From the NCBI GenBank assembly GCA_001247695.2, contig LGRX02035166.1:95552-159551 (forward strand): 64,000 nt of DNA. The letters run 5' to 3'. The translations under genes were made by a program, and so were the position numbers. Below the pieces are notes generated by a model, which worked only from the letters and a program-made list of their open reading frames with translations, was not told where the DNA came from and made no database searches. This document shows, one piece after another, positions 23,401 to 29,345 of the stretch. Positions within the stretch are counted from its first letter, which is position 1. Each line of letters starts with the position of its first letter. Origin of the DNA: Cymbomonas tetramitiformis (Eukaryota; Chlorophyta; Pyramimonadophyceae; Pyramimonadales; Pyramimonadaceae).

Positions 23401-24948
23401 AGCGTTTGCACCAGCTGCTCATGGTGTGCACTGAGAAGCACAACATCGGTAGAGCCCGCAGCGTGAAGAACCACAAACTCATCCTGAGGACATCCCGCAA
23501 TCATCACGAAAAGCTTGAGCATTCTCCGTTGTGCAAGCACGGGCACCACGCGCTCCAACCTAACCTCGCAATGCATCATACCGCGTGCTCCAACCTGACC
23601 TCGCAATGCATCATACCGCGTGCTCCAACCTGACCTCGCAATGCAGCATACCGCGTGCTCCAACCTGACCTCGAATGCATCATACCGCGGCTCCAAGCTG
23701 ATCGCATACCGCGTGCTTCAACCTGACCTCGAAATGCAGCATACCGCATGCTCCAACCTGACCTCGCAATGCATCATACCGCGTGCTCCAACCTGACCTC
23801 GCAATGCATCATACCGCGTGCTCTTGTCATCGCAACGCAGGTTAACATCTGCTCAGTCCTTACACAACAGTGCAGAATAACACCTGCTCAATTCCTGCAT
23901 CGCACTGCAGTATACCACCTGCTCAATCCTTGCATCTCAGTCTTACCACTCTTCTTACAAGCCGCTTGGTCGGAAACCATGAGGTTTCCCGCTACAAGCT
24001 GCCTACATATCTCATATAGCGGCGTAGGGTGCAAGAATGAGTCTTACACAGCCAAGCAAGGCACTCACATCAAAGGGGCTTCTTGAAAGACGTTGAAGCG
24101 ACGACAAGCTGATAGGTGGGATGTAGTGGTTCGTGGTGGCCTCGAGCTTGCTGGGCTTCCCCACTGACAAGTGCTTCATGAAATTCCTTTTACTTGATAC
24201 GCCCTGGTTCCGTGATGTGATCCACTATTGTCAACGGCATGCTTATGAGCGTTTCCGGCGCGACCTCCAAAAGATGCCTGTCAGCTACTGGATGCAATCT
24301 GCCACTTGCATCCATCGAAGATCCTAAACAAGTTCGGCTGCGTATGTACAAACGCTAAGAGCATGGAAAGCAGACGAAGCAAGGAATGCCGATGCAGGAT
24401 ATCATCAAGGCGTTCTATCGCATTTATTGGGCTCGCTGCAGCAGTGCAAGAAACTACCTGAGGACGTCAAAACACATCACAGCAGAGCACACCTTATACA
24501 GGAAGTGGATGAACGAGTGAGTGACGATGAGCGCCTTCTCTTTGCACTTATCACTTTCGAAAACCCGCACATATTCCGCGAAAATTATATCCTCCTGCCG
24601 AAGAGAATGAGGAGAGTGAGGAAAATGCAGGAGATATCTACTCAGACTCCAGTGATCTTTTAGCGTCTGTGCGTGACCAGCTTCTGTGGAAAACAAGCCG
24701 ATGCGGATGATGGTCTCTGATATCGTAGAAAGAAAAGAGAAATTTGCCGAAGGACCTTCTTGCATTGAGTCGAGCGGTCTGGACAAGGCGTGTGAGGGGA
24801 GCGCAACTGGAAAAGTATGGCTTGCATTCTCAAGCTCAACCCTTCATATTCAGTATACCTGATCTCCGGCAGCGCAAACGATATTGGATATGGAGTTGCT
24901 TCCATAAAGCTTGACTTGTGTATCAATGAACAGGCCGCCGTTACTCAT
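5255..24948 (-). CDS. TH1-domain sterol glucosyltransferase-like gene (whole, spliced)
   Basis: About 22 exons are joined by GT-AG introns and one GC-AG intron, giving roughly 1,190 residues. Order: TH1-like domain 1 (exons 1-4, perhaps 5), an unassigned module (exons 6-7), TH1-like domain 2 (exons 8-10), a GT1/GT28-type glucosyltransferase (exons 11-19), then a C-terminal extension (exons 20-22). Family knowledge: sterol 3-beta-glucosyltransferases (UGT80, Ugt51/Atg26) move glucose from UDP-glucose to membrane sterols, and the fungal enzymes carry GRAM-PH membrane-binding domains at the N-terminus. The TH1-like pair probably plays that membrane-targeting role (inference). Reading phase matches at all junctions except exon 4 to exon 5, where a small exon is probably missing. 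The start at 24,948 is an ATG in an open exon, but an upstream exon is possible. Confidence 0.75.
5531..5639 (-). CDS. Glucosyltransferase gene exon 21
   Basis: QQGEKYDEVRLVNLKRREAL is followed by a Ser/Thr-rich stretch. It is in phase with exon 20 after acceptor GGTTACAG and ends at a good donor, GCCAAG|GTGAAA. No domain is recognised. Confidence 0.55.
5815..5999 (-). CDS. Glucosyltransferase gene exon 20 (C-terminal extension)
   Basis: Acceptor GGTGGCAG, donor TACAG|GTGAGG. ICEVSLYMDP...LGIKMSAEVSDAV resembles a post-catalytic segment seen in many sterol glucosyltransferases (a Cys-Asp-Val-Ser-Leu-type strand followed by 'lgiKvS.EV'). Confidence 0.7.
6100..6780. repeat. 27-bp minisatellite (intron 19)
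   Basis: About 24 copies of a unit such as GTCAATGGCGAGGGTGACGC plus AGCGCCG, more degenerate towards the right. The 27-bp period keeps long Ala/Pro-rich frames open on both strands; these are not evidence of protein. Confidence 0.9.
6835..8515. repeat. 46-bp minisatellite (intron 19)
   Basis: About 36 copies of a 46-bp unit with many 1-5 base indels. In the gene's orientation every unit contains a pyrimidine-rich run followed by CGCTGCAG, a good match to a 3' splice site. The array begins right after the exon 19 donor. Confidence 0.9.
8535..8689 (-). CDS. Glucosyltransferase gene exon 19
   Basis: RSPEMRDRAVDIAQQ and EEDGVKNGLAEFHKQLP fit the final helices of the GT domain ('..rA.elg..m..EdGv..av..fhkhLP'). 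The acceptor at 8,690 is the only one that keeps phase with exon 18. The donor CCC|GTGGAC abuts the 46-bp minisatellite. Confidence 0.75.
8991..9143 (-). CDS. Glucosyltransferase gene exon 18 (PFFGDQ)
   Basis: TLAAGLRYGKPTLVCPFFGD continues to QYLWGEYV, completing the donor-binding region ('GTtaaglraG.Pt.ivPFfgDQ.fWg..v'). Acceptor TGCATAG and donor GGAAG|GTGGGG. Confidence 0.9.
9547..9698 (-). CDS. Glucosyltransferase gene exon 17 (HHGGAG)
   Basis: Contains NCPHDWLFPRTCAVIHHGGA, the family's UDP-sugar-binding signature; the intron splits the signature HHGGAGT between this exon and exon 18. Acceptor CCGCACAG and donor GGGGCGG|GTGCGC. Confidence 0.9.
9800..9996 (-). CDS. Glucosyltransferase gene exon 16
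   Basis: Starts DWGPHISVVGNFFYDRASSY after acceptor GCGCGCAG, then PVFVGFGSMV, the start of the C-terminal nucleotide-binding Rossmann half. Ends in phase 2 at CACGAG|GTGCGT. Confidence 0.9.
10430..10515. repeat. Telomere-like AGGGTTT heptads
   Basis: Degenerate AGGGTTT heptads (AGGGTTTCATAGGGTTTC and TTTAGGGTTC) resemble the plant/green-algal telomere motif TTTAGGG. Similar short runs occur near 21,035 and 62,040. Too short to indicate a chromosome end. Confidence 0.4.
11086..11300 (-). CDS. Glucosyltransferase gene exon 15
   Basis: NWLSYQMVDAMMW and FSKMWSEAVLPKPK correspond to the family's 'nylSY.lvd.l.w..' and 'p.ly.wSp.lvPkPkDW' segments. The 5' splice site reads AAG|GCGAGC, a GC-AG intron; the alternative of no intron would break the motif that continues as DWGP in exon 16. 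Confidence 0.85.
11590..12130. repeat. Dispersed repeat family copy
   Basis: Shares blocks with 34,110-34,960, 36,180-37,050, 43,585-43,830 and 59,500-60,360. Diagnostic blocks are CTTATCCTTGGACC, CACCACCAAGCCTACGC and TGTCTCTGAAGCC. It lies in intron 14 and no protein is evident. Confidence 0.75.
12373..12619 (-). CDS. Glucosyltransferase gene exon 14
   Basis: FIADAIISNPVTYGHMHCAE and PQPWTPTTAFPHPFA are hallmark sterol-glucosyltransferase segments ('aiianPpayghvHvAEaLgvPlhi.ft.PWtPT..FPHPla'). 247 bp, acceptor GGTGCAG and donor TTTGCAG|GTCCGA. Confidence 0.9.
13062..13129 (-). CDS. Glucosyltransferase gene exon 13
   Basis: DPKKLSEWMVKAEGRLVPK completes the family's 'GGDP..L..wMv...g.lP' block begun in exon 12. 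Acceptor CTTGCAG and donor GAGAAG|GTGCAC. Confidence 0.85.
13265..13625. repeat. 51-bp minisatellite, 7 copies (intron 12)
   Basis: The unit contains CACTCTCACCAGCCCTGCCG and CTCCCCAAATACCTCGCGC. On the gene's strand each unit reads ...CGGCAG GGCTG GTGAGAGTGG, which has both acceptor-like and donor-like strings. Confidence 0.9.
13900..13987 (-). CDS. Glucosyltransferase gene exon 12
   Basis: RYGHRVRLATHRMHRAHVVN leads to EGIEFYPLE, the conserved second strand and helix of the family ('GHrVrlAtH..f...V...GleFfPL.G'). Acceptor GCGCGCAG and donor GAGG|GTGCGG. Phase agrees on both sides. Confidence 0.85.
14128..14296 (-). repeat. 54-bp triplication spanning the exon 11 3' end and donor
   Basis: Three near-identical copies run from GGTGACGTGCTGCCG to GAGATGCAG plus the donor GTGCGTCGCC. 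Read without splicing, the frame stays open and would repeat an 18-residue segment three times. Confidence 0.9.
14257..14434 (-). CDS. Glucosyltransferase gene exon 11 (GT N-terminus, TGTFGD loop)
   Basis: An acidic linker leads into VMNVAILVTGTFGDVLPFIA, the first beta strand and Gly-rich loop of GT1/GT28-type sterol glucosyltransferases. The last 41 bases and the donor (ATGCAG|GTGCGT) lie inside a 54-bp tandem triplication, so two decoy copies of the exon end follow in the intron. Confidence 0.85.
14831..14985 (-). CDS. Glucosyltransferase gene exon 10 (TH1-like 2 end)
   Basis: Acceptor GATGGCAG and donor GAGAG|GTGCGC. NKGKGKLVVQFTEMEEV and the later TMLQVHAPPNP fit the terminal strands of a TH1 domain. 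Ends in phase 2, as the next exon requires. Confidence 0.6.
15243..15616. repeat. 46-bp minisatellite, 8 copies (intron 9)
   Basis: The unit contains TTCATCATGTGTCTCCTAGC and GCCCCACAGGCTTGACATG. It lies between exons 9 and 10 of the glucosyltransferase gene. Confidence 0.9.
15673..15867 (-). CDS. Glucosyltransferase gene exon 9 (TH1-like 2)
   Basis: 65 codons, acceptor TGGGACAG and donor CAC|GTGCTG. FISMSVYNDDFTALHLH and GLLIHCAKKFEMVECVLMSY match the TH1 'isvSpyqDdFfvlHv...dlll....ktElvtlL' segment. Phase 0 at both ends, and equivalent to exon 3 in the first domain. Confidence 0.65.
16221..16358 (-). CDS. Glucosyltransferase gene exon 8 (TH1-like 2)
   Basis: 46 codons between acceptor GGCCCAG and donor CATCAG|GTCCCC, phase 0 at both ends. 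ASGDDTTILFAAFVELIY is followed by QKLLVVTDCRIHVLHKS, the best match in the window to the TH1 'ilFsdkvvki...kRilvvTd..iyvl' pattern. Confidence 0.65.
16421..20066. repeat. 50-bp minisatellite, about 73 copies (intron 7)
   Basis: The unit is GCGCTGCAGG CCAGCTCAGC plus 30 further bases ending GGCACTGTGT. Nearly every unit is exactly 50 bp. Variant sites (GCACGCTCC/GCGCGCTCC, CTCCCGG/CTCCTGG, GGCCAG/GGCAAG/GGCCGG) recur in the same order in separate blocks, showing higher-order duplication. Because 50 is not a multiple of 3 and no frame contains a stop, all three plus frames are open for about 3.5 kb; these are artefacts. The array ends about 60 bp before the exon 8 acceptor. Confidence 0.97.
20067..20540. 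repeat. 41-bp minisatellite, about 11 copies (intron 7)
   Basis: The unit is of the type GATCGGACGATCCAAATCCA followed by GGCGTCTTAAATGTCTGAAAT. It adjoins the 50-bp array directly and starts just downstream of the exon 7 donor, so intron 7 is essentially two abutting minisatellites. Confidence 0.93.
20566..20781 (-). CDS. Glucosyltransferase gene exon 7 (unassigned, possibly PH-like)
   Basis: 72 codons, phase 0 at both ends, acceptor AAAGTCAG and donor CTC|GTTAAC. A hydrophobic strand (TPIIFLIFSRKL) is followed by a helix (PPECMAAILHAVQHA), reminiscent of the last strand and helix of a PH-type fold. With exon 6 this could be a third, divergent PH-like unit (inference). The downstream intron is almost entirely minisatellite. 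Confidence 0.45.
21793..22099 (-). CDS. Glucosyltransferase gene exon 6 (unassigned module)
   Basis: 307 bp between acceptor GTCCCCAG and donor GGCCG|GTGACC, open throughout and phase-compatible with its neighbours. Includes VGPWSGHAGAVFSCAW and VELQVRLGSVDLSDKG, an alternating hydrophobic pattern suggesting beta strands. I do not recognise a family. Confidence 0.45.
22438..22588 (-). CDS. Glucosyltransferase gene exon 5 (end of TH1-like 1, Ser-rich linker)
   Basis: After acceptor GGCCAG the frame reads ANGVITVIVPEDASA, the typical closing TH1 strand ('g.ltVsv..glp'), then a Ser/Pro-rich linker. The donor is GGCGA|GTGTGT, which fits the phase of exon 6. A competing donor at 22,450 (GCG|GTGCGC) would not fit. 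The junction with exon 4 is out of phase, so a short exon may be hidden in 22,600-23,170. Confidence 0.45.
22850..23030. repeat. 60-bp tandem repeat, 3 copies
   Basis: Three almost perfect copies begin AAGGTCTTTTATGAGCCCGC. The array lies between exons 4 and 5, where the model lacks a phase-compatible junction. Confidence 0.9.
23173..23279 (-). CDS. Glucosyltransferase gene exon 4 (TH1-like 1)
   Basis: Acceptor GACTGCAG and donor AA|GTATGC enclose 107 bp starting KFYRSDAHRAGQVLDVL. It starts in phase 0 as exon 3 requires and ends in phase 2. The peptide has no motif of its own; its place in the TH1-like domain is by position. Confidence 0.45.
23349..23552 (-). CDS. Glucosyltransferase gene exon 3 (TH1-like 1)
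   Basis: 68 codons, phase 0 at both ends, donor CAC|GTAAAGT. Contains CPQDEFVVLHAAGSTDVVLL and then a helix ending TLNMAYANASGKQ. This matches the TH1 'QDdFvvlHv...ElvtlL...ykkatGk' pattern and aligns with exon 9. The acceptor (GTTGGAG) has a poor pyrimidine tract because the adjoining intron is a 35-bp minisatellite. Confidence 0.6.
23552..23825. repeat. 35-bp minisatellite, about 7 copies (intron 2)
   Basis: The unit contains CCGCGTGCTCCAACCTGACC and TCGCAATGCATCATA. It abuts the exon 3 acceptor and may have eroded its pyrimidine tract. Confidence 0.88.
24493..24594 (-). CDS. Glucosyltransferase gene exon 2 (TH1-like 1)
   Basis: Acceptor CGGCAG and donor AAG|GTGTGC enclose 34 codons, phase 0 at both ends. 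The peptide runs EDIIFAEYVRVFES, then KALIVTHSFIHFLYK. This is the TH1 pattern of a strand reading 'FsdkvvKi' followed by 'RilvlTdkaiYll'. It parallels exon 8. Confidence 0.65.
24859..24948 (-). CDS. Glucosyltransferase gene exon 1 (TH1-like 1, start)
   Basis: The ATG at 24,948 opens 30 codons ending ...AAGDQ before a good donor (CAG|GTATAC). The end of this peptide aligns with the start of the second TH1-like domain (ASGDD, exon 8), which supports both the exon and the phase-0 junction. The frame stays open upstream of the ATG, so the true start could be earlier. Confidence 0.5.
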
Positions 24949-27490
24949 CCTCCCAGGCTGATTCGGAACCTTCCTTGCAGCAAGCAAAATACACACGAAC
25001 TTTCGTGAGATCCCAACCATACACCAAGACGTATATCAGCACTTAGCACATAGAGCCAATACACAAAGTTAAAGGGTATGTAGCTTTCGAGGCTCACTGA
25101 ACCCAAACTTGCGCAGCAAGCACCAACAAGCTAGCACTTAGACAGCGAGAACTTAGGCCAAACCACCATAGTCCCGCCAACGACCTGTAGACAGCAACTG
25201 TCGTACTCGCGATAATGTTACGTTCAGCGTACGTTAATATTCAGATTGAGTGAAATTCCTGTCAGGGAAACTCTTTAAACCCAGGGCGTTGCAACTGATC
25301 ATCCTGATAAAAACGTGAGGCCTCTCCCTGTGGCCTCACCCGATGGCTGTTTAGATGACGGAGATGGCGTTTGGAGCTTGGCGCTCAAAATCCAAGTCAC
25401 AAACTATACTCAATCATATATTATCTGCAAAACAATACTGTATGTCAGAATCTCGAAAGGCAAACCTCGCAGGTTGAGTCCTGGTCTGCAGAGAACAAGA
25501 GAACATTGAAGGTGAGGAGCGCTAAAAGACTTCCGGGAACGACACGTAAACAGGCTGAGTCAACAACTTTTTTAATACAGCGATTGAAGGTCCACAGAGG
25601 TCTGACCAGTTCCAACAGCGAACGACTTCAGTATTATTCACGGTGTGGCTCCGGCTCAACAGAAGGCTTATTTGTAGACGGCAACCACGACGGGAAACAG
25701 TGTGTGAGTTTGTTGTCGATATGCACCCCACTATCGTGTTGAAGACGTCAACAAGCATGCAAAAAGCCTAAAATCGGGGACCTTGGACTGAGAGGGAAGT
25801 TGTTCGTCTGAATAAGAAATGCCTGGACGCCTGGAACGATAACTAGATAGTGAGCGTTCAGCAGGGATTCAGAAAATAAGTCACATTGCTGTTTACAGTT
25901 AAATCTATCTTATGCTAGTGATAATCATTTCGAAACAAGTAGTCCTGAATCGCCCGACTGCATCGCTCCAGTACCCAGCCAGTACCAGAAACACGAGACA
26001 GGCGATAGATGGTATCCGGCTACAGGACAGCCACGAACAAGTTGAAGTTCAGACGAAAGGACGGTTTAGGGTTTTTCGCAGTTGAGTGAGAGACTATTAC
26101 TAGCCCTACAGTAGTGCCCTACTATCCCTATCCGTATCCCTGAGTCAATATTGAATACTGTAGGGCTCTATCCGGGCACATCTGAGGGCCTCGCGTCGGT
26201 GTCACGCGTGAATGGCACCAAGGCTGCCAAAAACCCGAACGTCATACGATAGAGTTAGAGGAAACATCAGGAAAAAGCTTGTTAACAGTGATGCCATCCA
26301 TTTTCTGTACCACAATTCATAACTATGATCCCCTCATAAGCCTTCAGCATTCGTTTTCGGGTGTATTATTGTCCCGTAAACATGTCCGTTACCCGGCACA
26401 AGCTTGGAAGTGATGCGTCGAGAGTTTTGAAGGTGTCGTCGGAATAAAGCTTAAAGGACGTTGGCTTGTCATTCGCCCTTTTGGACATGTTGGCGCGAAG
26501 ATTGCCGCCTGCGAAAGTTGTGTTCGCCATTATGCTTTCATGGTCTCATAGCTTGCGACACGTTTGTGTTTTCTTCGTGGGGGCCACAGCCAGTCCTGAC
26601 TTTTCAACGTGGATTCTCGACGCCCCAGTGTTTCCGACAAGTGAGAACTCTTGTCCTACGCACTTGGTGATTAGGCCACCTTCGGCTGGTCGGGGATGCG
26701 TCTCTGAAGTGGAATATACAGCCTTACAAAACTATCTGCAAGGTGTGCGCAACGTGTCACTTGATTTATTTCATTAGTATTTCCGTTGGTGCTGTTCTTT
26801 GTCTGGCACGCTGCCCGCATAAACATTACGTCAGCATAGTTGCAGGGATCGGAATCTCTCTTTCGGGACTTCTGTTGGGCGGTCTCAGTTTTGTTGTAAC
26901 TCGGCACAGAGATCCAAGAAGCCACTGCCAGTTGATTCTCTGACCACATCGGCGTCGGAAATACTCGGGAGCCACCGACTAAGTGTTCTTGTGCTGGCGG
27001 GGCATGCAGCTTTTAGTTTGGAGAGTGCCAGCCTGACTGCAAATCAACACATTCCCGAGTTAAGCGGCTTACACGACACCGGCCACGAGCATGAGAGCGT
27101 AAAGGTCGCTTATCCGACTCAGGAACTTCTTCCAAATTATCCCAAGGTATCCTTCGCATCCAAGAGTTCTTCCGATCCGAGAAAAAAGGAAGGCGCACTT
27201 GGACCTCGATAGCCTGAAGGTCCTGAATCGTTGCAATCATACCAAACCACAAATTAAGAATCTGCTTTTGTGCCATGCTATCCGACCATGTGAGTCCTGT
27301 CTCTCATGGGATGCAATAATGTTATATCGACTTTATTATGAAGCAAGAAGCAGTTACCAAAGTTCCCAAGTCTGCCTCCCAGGGTTTTTGAAGAGCACAT
27401 TAAACTGCCCTCACGTTTTGAACTGTCACGCTATCCTCTGAAAGCAATGTTTCGCTATCCTCTGAACGTATGCTTCATAACAACAATGCA
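24949..27490. other. Intergenic region between the head-to-head genes
   Basis: AT-richer and largely free of tandem repeats. It should contain the promoters of both large genes, but I see no confident core element. A 12-bp inverted repeat AGCCCTACAGTA / TACTGTAGGGCT lies at 26,102-26,113 and 26,156-26,167. Scattered open frames (25,371-25,742 plus and others) have no recognisable domain. Confidence 0.4.
26461..26943 (+). CDS. Possible exons of an unrecognised membrane protein
   Basis: Two plus frames look more protein-like than their surroundings. The first (26,466-about 26,750) includes LRHVCVFFVGATASPDFSTW and ends near a donor-like CTGCAAG|GTGTGC. The second follows an acceptor-like TTTCATTAG at about 26,777. 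It holds hydrophobic runs (ISVGAVLCLA; YVSIVAGIGISLSGLLLGGL) and a basic tail (RHRDPRSH) before a stop at 26,943. No family is recognised and the exon join is a guess. Confidence 0.25.
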
Positions 27491-28195
27491 TTTGACCCTT
27501 TCGCCAGCCACACTTTGGCCGTCCCAAGTTCACGATGCAAGCTCCAAGATATCTCTCAGGTCTTCACGCATGAGCAATGTATTTGACCCTTTCGCCAGCC
27601 ACACTTTGGCCTTCCCAAGTCCACGATGCAAGCTCCAAGATCTCTCTCAGGTCCTCACGCGTGGGCATGTATTTGACCCTTTCGCCAGCCACACTTTGGC
27701 CTTCCAATGATGCAAGCTCCAAGATCTCTCAGGTCTTCACGATGGCATGTATTTGACCCTTTCGCCAGCCACACTTTGGCCGTCCCAAGTCCACGATGCT
27801 CCAAGATCTCTCAGGTCACGGATGGGCATGTATTGACCCTTTCGCCAGCCACACTTTGGCCGTCCCAAGTCCACGATGCAAGCTCCAAGATCTCTCAGGT
27901 CGTCACGCATGGGCAATGTATTTGACCCTTTCGCCAACCACACTTTGGCCTTCCCAAGTCCACGATGCAAGCTCCAAGATCTCTCTCAGGTCTTCACGCA
28001 TGGGCAATGTATTTGACCCTTTCGCCAGCCACACTTTGGCCGTCCCAAGTCCACGATGCAAGCTCCAAGATCTCTCTCAGGTCGTCACGCGTGGGCAATG
28101 TATTTGACCCTTTCGTCAACCACACTTTGGCCGTCCCAAGTCCACGATGCAAGCTCCAAGATCTCTCTCAGGTCTTCACGCGTTGGCAATTCTCG
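27491..28195. repeat. 80-91-bp minisatellite, about 8 copies
   Basis: The unit contains TTTGACCCTTTCGCCAGCCA, CACTTTGGCCGTCCCAAGTC and AGATCTCTCTCAGGTCTTCA. Copies differ by short internal deletions (80-91 bp). Each contains the acceptor-like string TCTCTCTCAG. Confidence 0.92.
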
Positions 28196-28862
28196 AACTT
28201 CAAATTTGGTGTCGGGTTCCAAGACCGCGCCTTTACTTTTCCCTGTTGGTTATTTGAGTTTTGGTCGCGTGTGAAAATTGAGTCCGAGTCGCTCAATGGC
28301 TGGACGAGCGAAACCATGCGGAAGGGTTTGTGAAGTCTTGGATCCTGAGAGACCATCACAACAACGCATCACTAGTAAATCAATACAAATGAACAGAAAT
28401 TGCATGTAGGTTGTGCAGGCGGGCTCGATGAGGCGAGCGATTAGAGAGCGAAGGCTACTGAACGAAGTGCAAAGTGGAGAGTACAAGTCTGAGAATAGTG
28501 AGTTTCTACACCCATTTTGAAGATTTCTATGTGTACTTGTTAATCTAGAATTGGCCAGGCGTTATTTGTGACTTGTGATATTCTTCTCCGGCTTCCTGTT
28601 AGGAGCATCTTGAGAGCGGAAAGTTGTGAATGGTCATAGGGCTCGTTGGACGGTTACACTTGGCCAACACTCACTTGATGGTGTTGAAGCTGCCATTCAC
28701 CGGATGTTGGGTTGCCACTTACCGGATGCACCGCAGCAAGTGCTGGGCCACCGCCTACCCGACAAGTGTGCCGGGGACACTGCTCACCGTTTGTATCATA
28801 GCGGATCTCTTCCGCTTAAGGCTAGGAAACCGATTTTCTGACGTCCCAGGCAAGGTCATGGC

Positions 28863-29345
28863 ATGGCAGGCCATCCGTTTTTACCTTCTCCACCAGTGCC
28901 ACCATCTCCATCTCCAACACCTCCACCACCTTGTCCAACCCCACCATCATGTCCACCACCACCACCCTCTCCTCCACCGCCACCATCTTCACCTCCACAA
29001 CCTCCACCAACACCAACTTGTCCATCGCCACCACCTTGTCCACCGCCACCACCACCACCACCACCACCATTTTCTCCACCACCACCGCCTCTTTCACCCC
29101 CACCACCTCCGCCTCCACCACCTCCACCACCATCCCCACCTCCCCGTTGACACCTGGCAGCGTCACACCTCCATTACCACCCCCACAACCTTCACCACCA
29201 CCACCTTCTCCTCCACCACCACCTTCTCCTCCACCACCACCTTCTCCTCCACTGCCACCAGCACCACCTTTGGTTACGAATGATACAATCGCATTTGTCG
29301 ATCATCCTCAATACGGCCAAGAGCACTTGACTGAAGGTTGGGAAA
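28863..29345 (+). CDS. Proline-rich segment, likely N-terminal part of the beta-helix protein
   Basis: A CCA/CCT-rich block encodes Ser-Pro4-5 repeats. These are typical of hydroxyproline-rich glycoproteins of green-algal walls and common in front of algal beta-helix surface proteins. The first frame stops at 29,150. A second frame then carries on SPPPPPSPP repeats and runs into LVTNDTIAFVDHPQYGQEHL, with a donor-like GAAG|GTTGGG near 29,337. The frame change means a small intron, an assembly indel in the simple repeat, or a decayed coding segment. The link to the exon at 30,528 is not phase-matched, so at least one exon is missing. Confidence 0.45.

Noticed and set aside
28822..29166. Minus-strand Val/Glu-rich ORF
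   Set aside because: Reverse complement of the CCA/CCT simple repeat encoding Ser-Pro runs.
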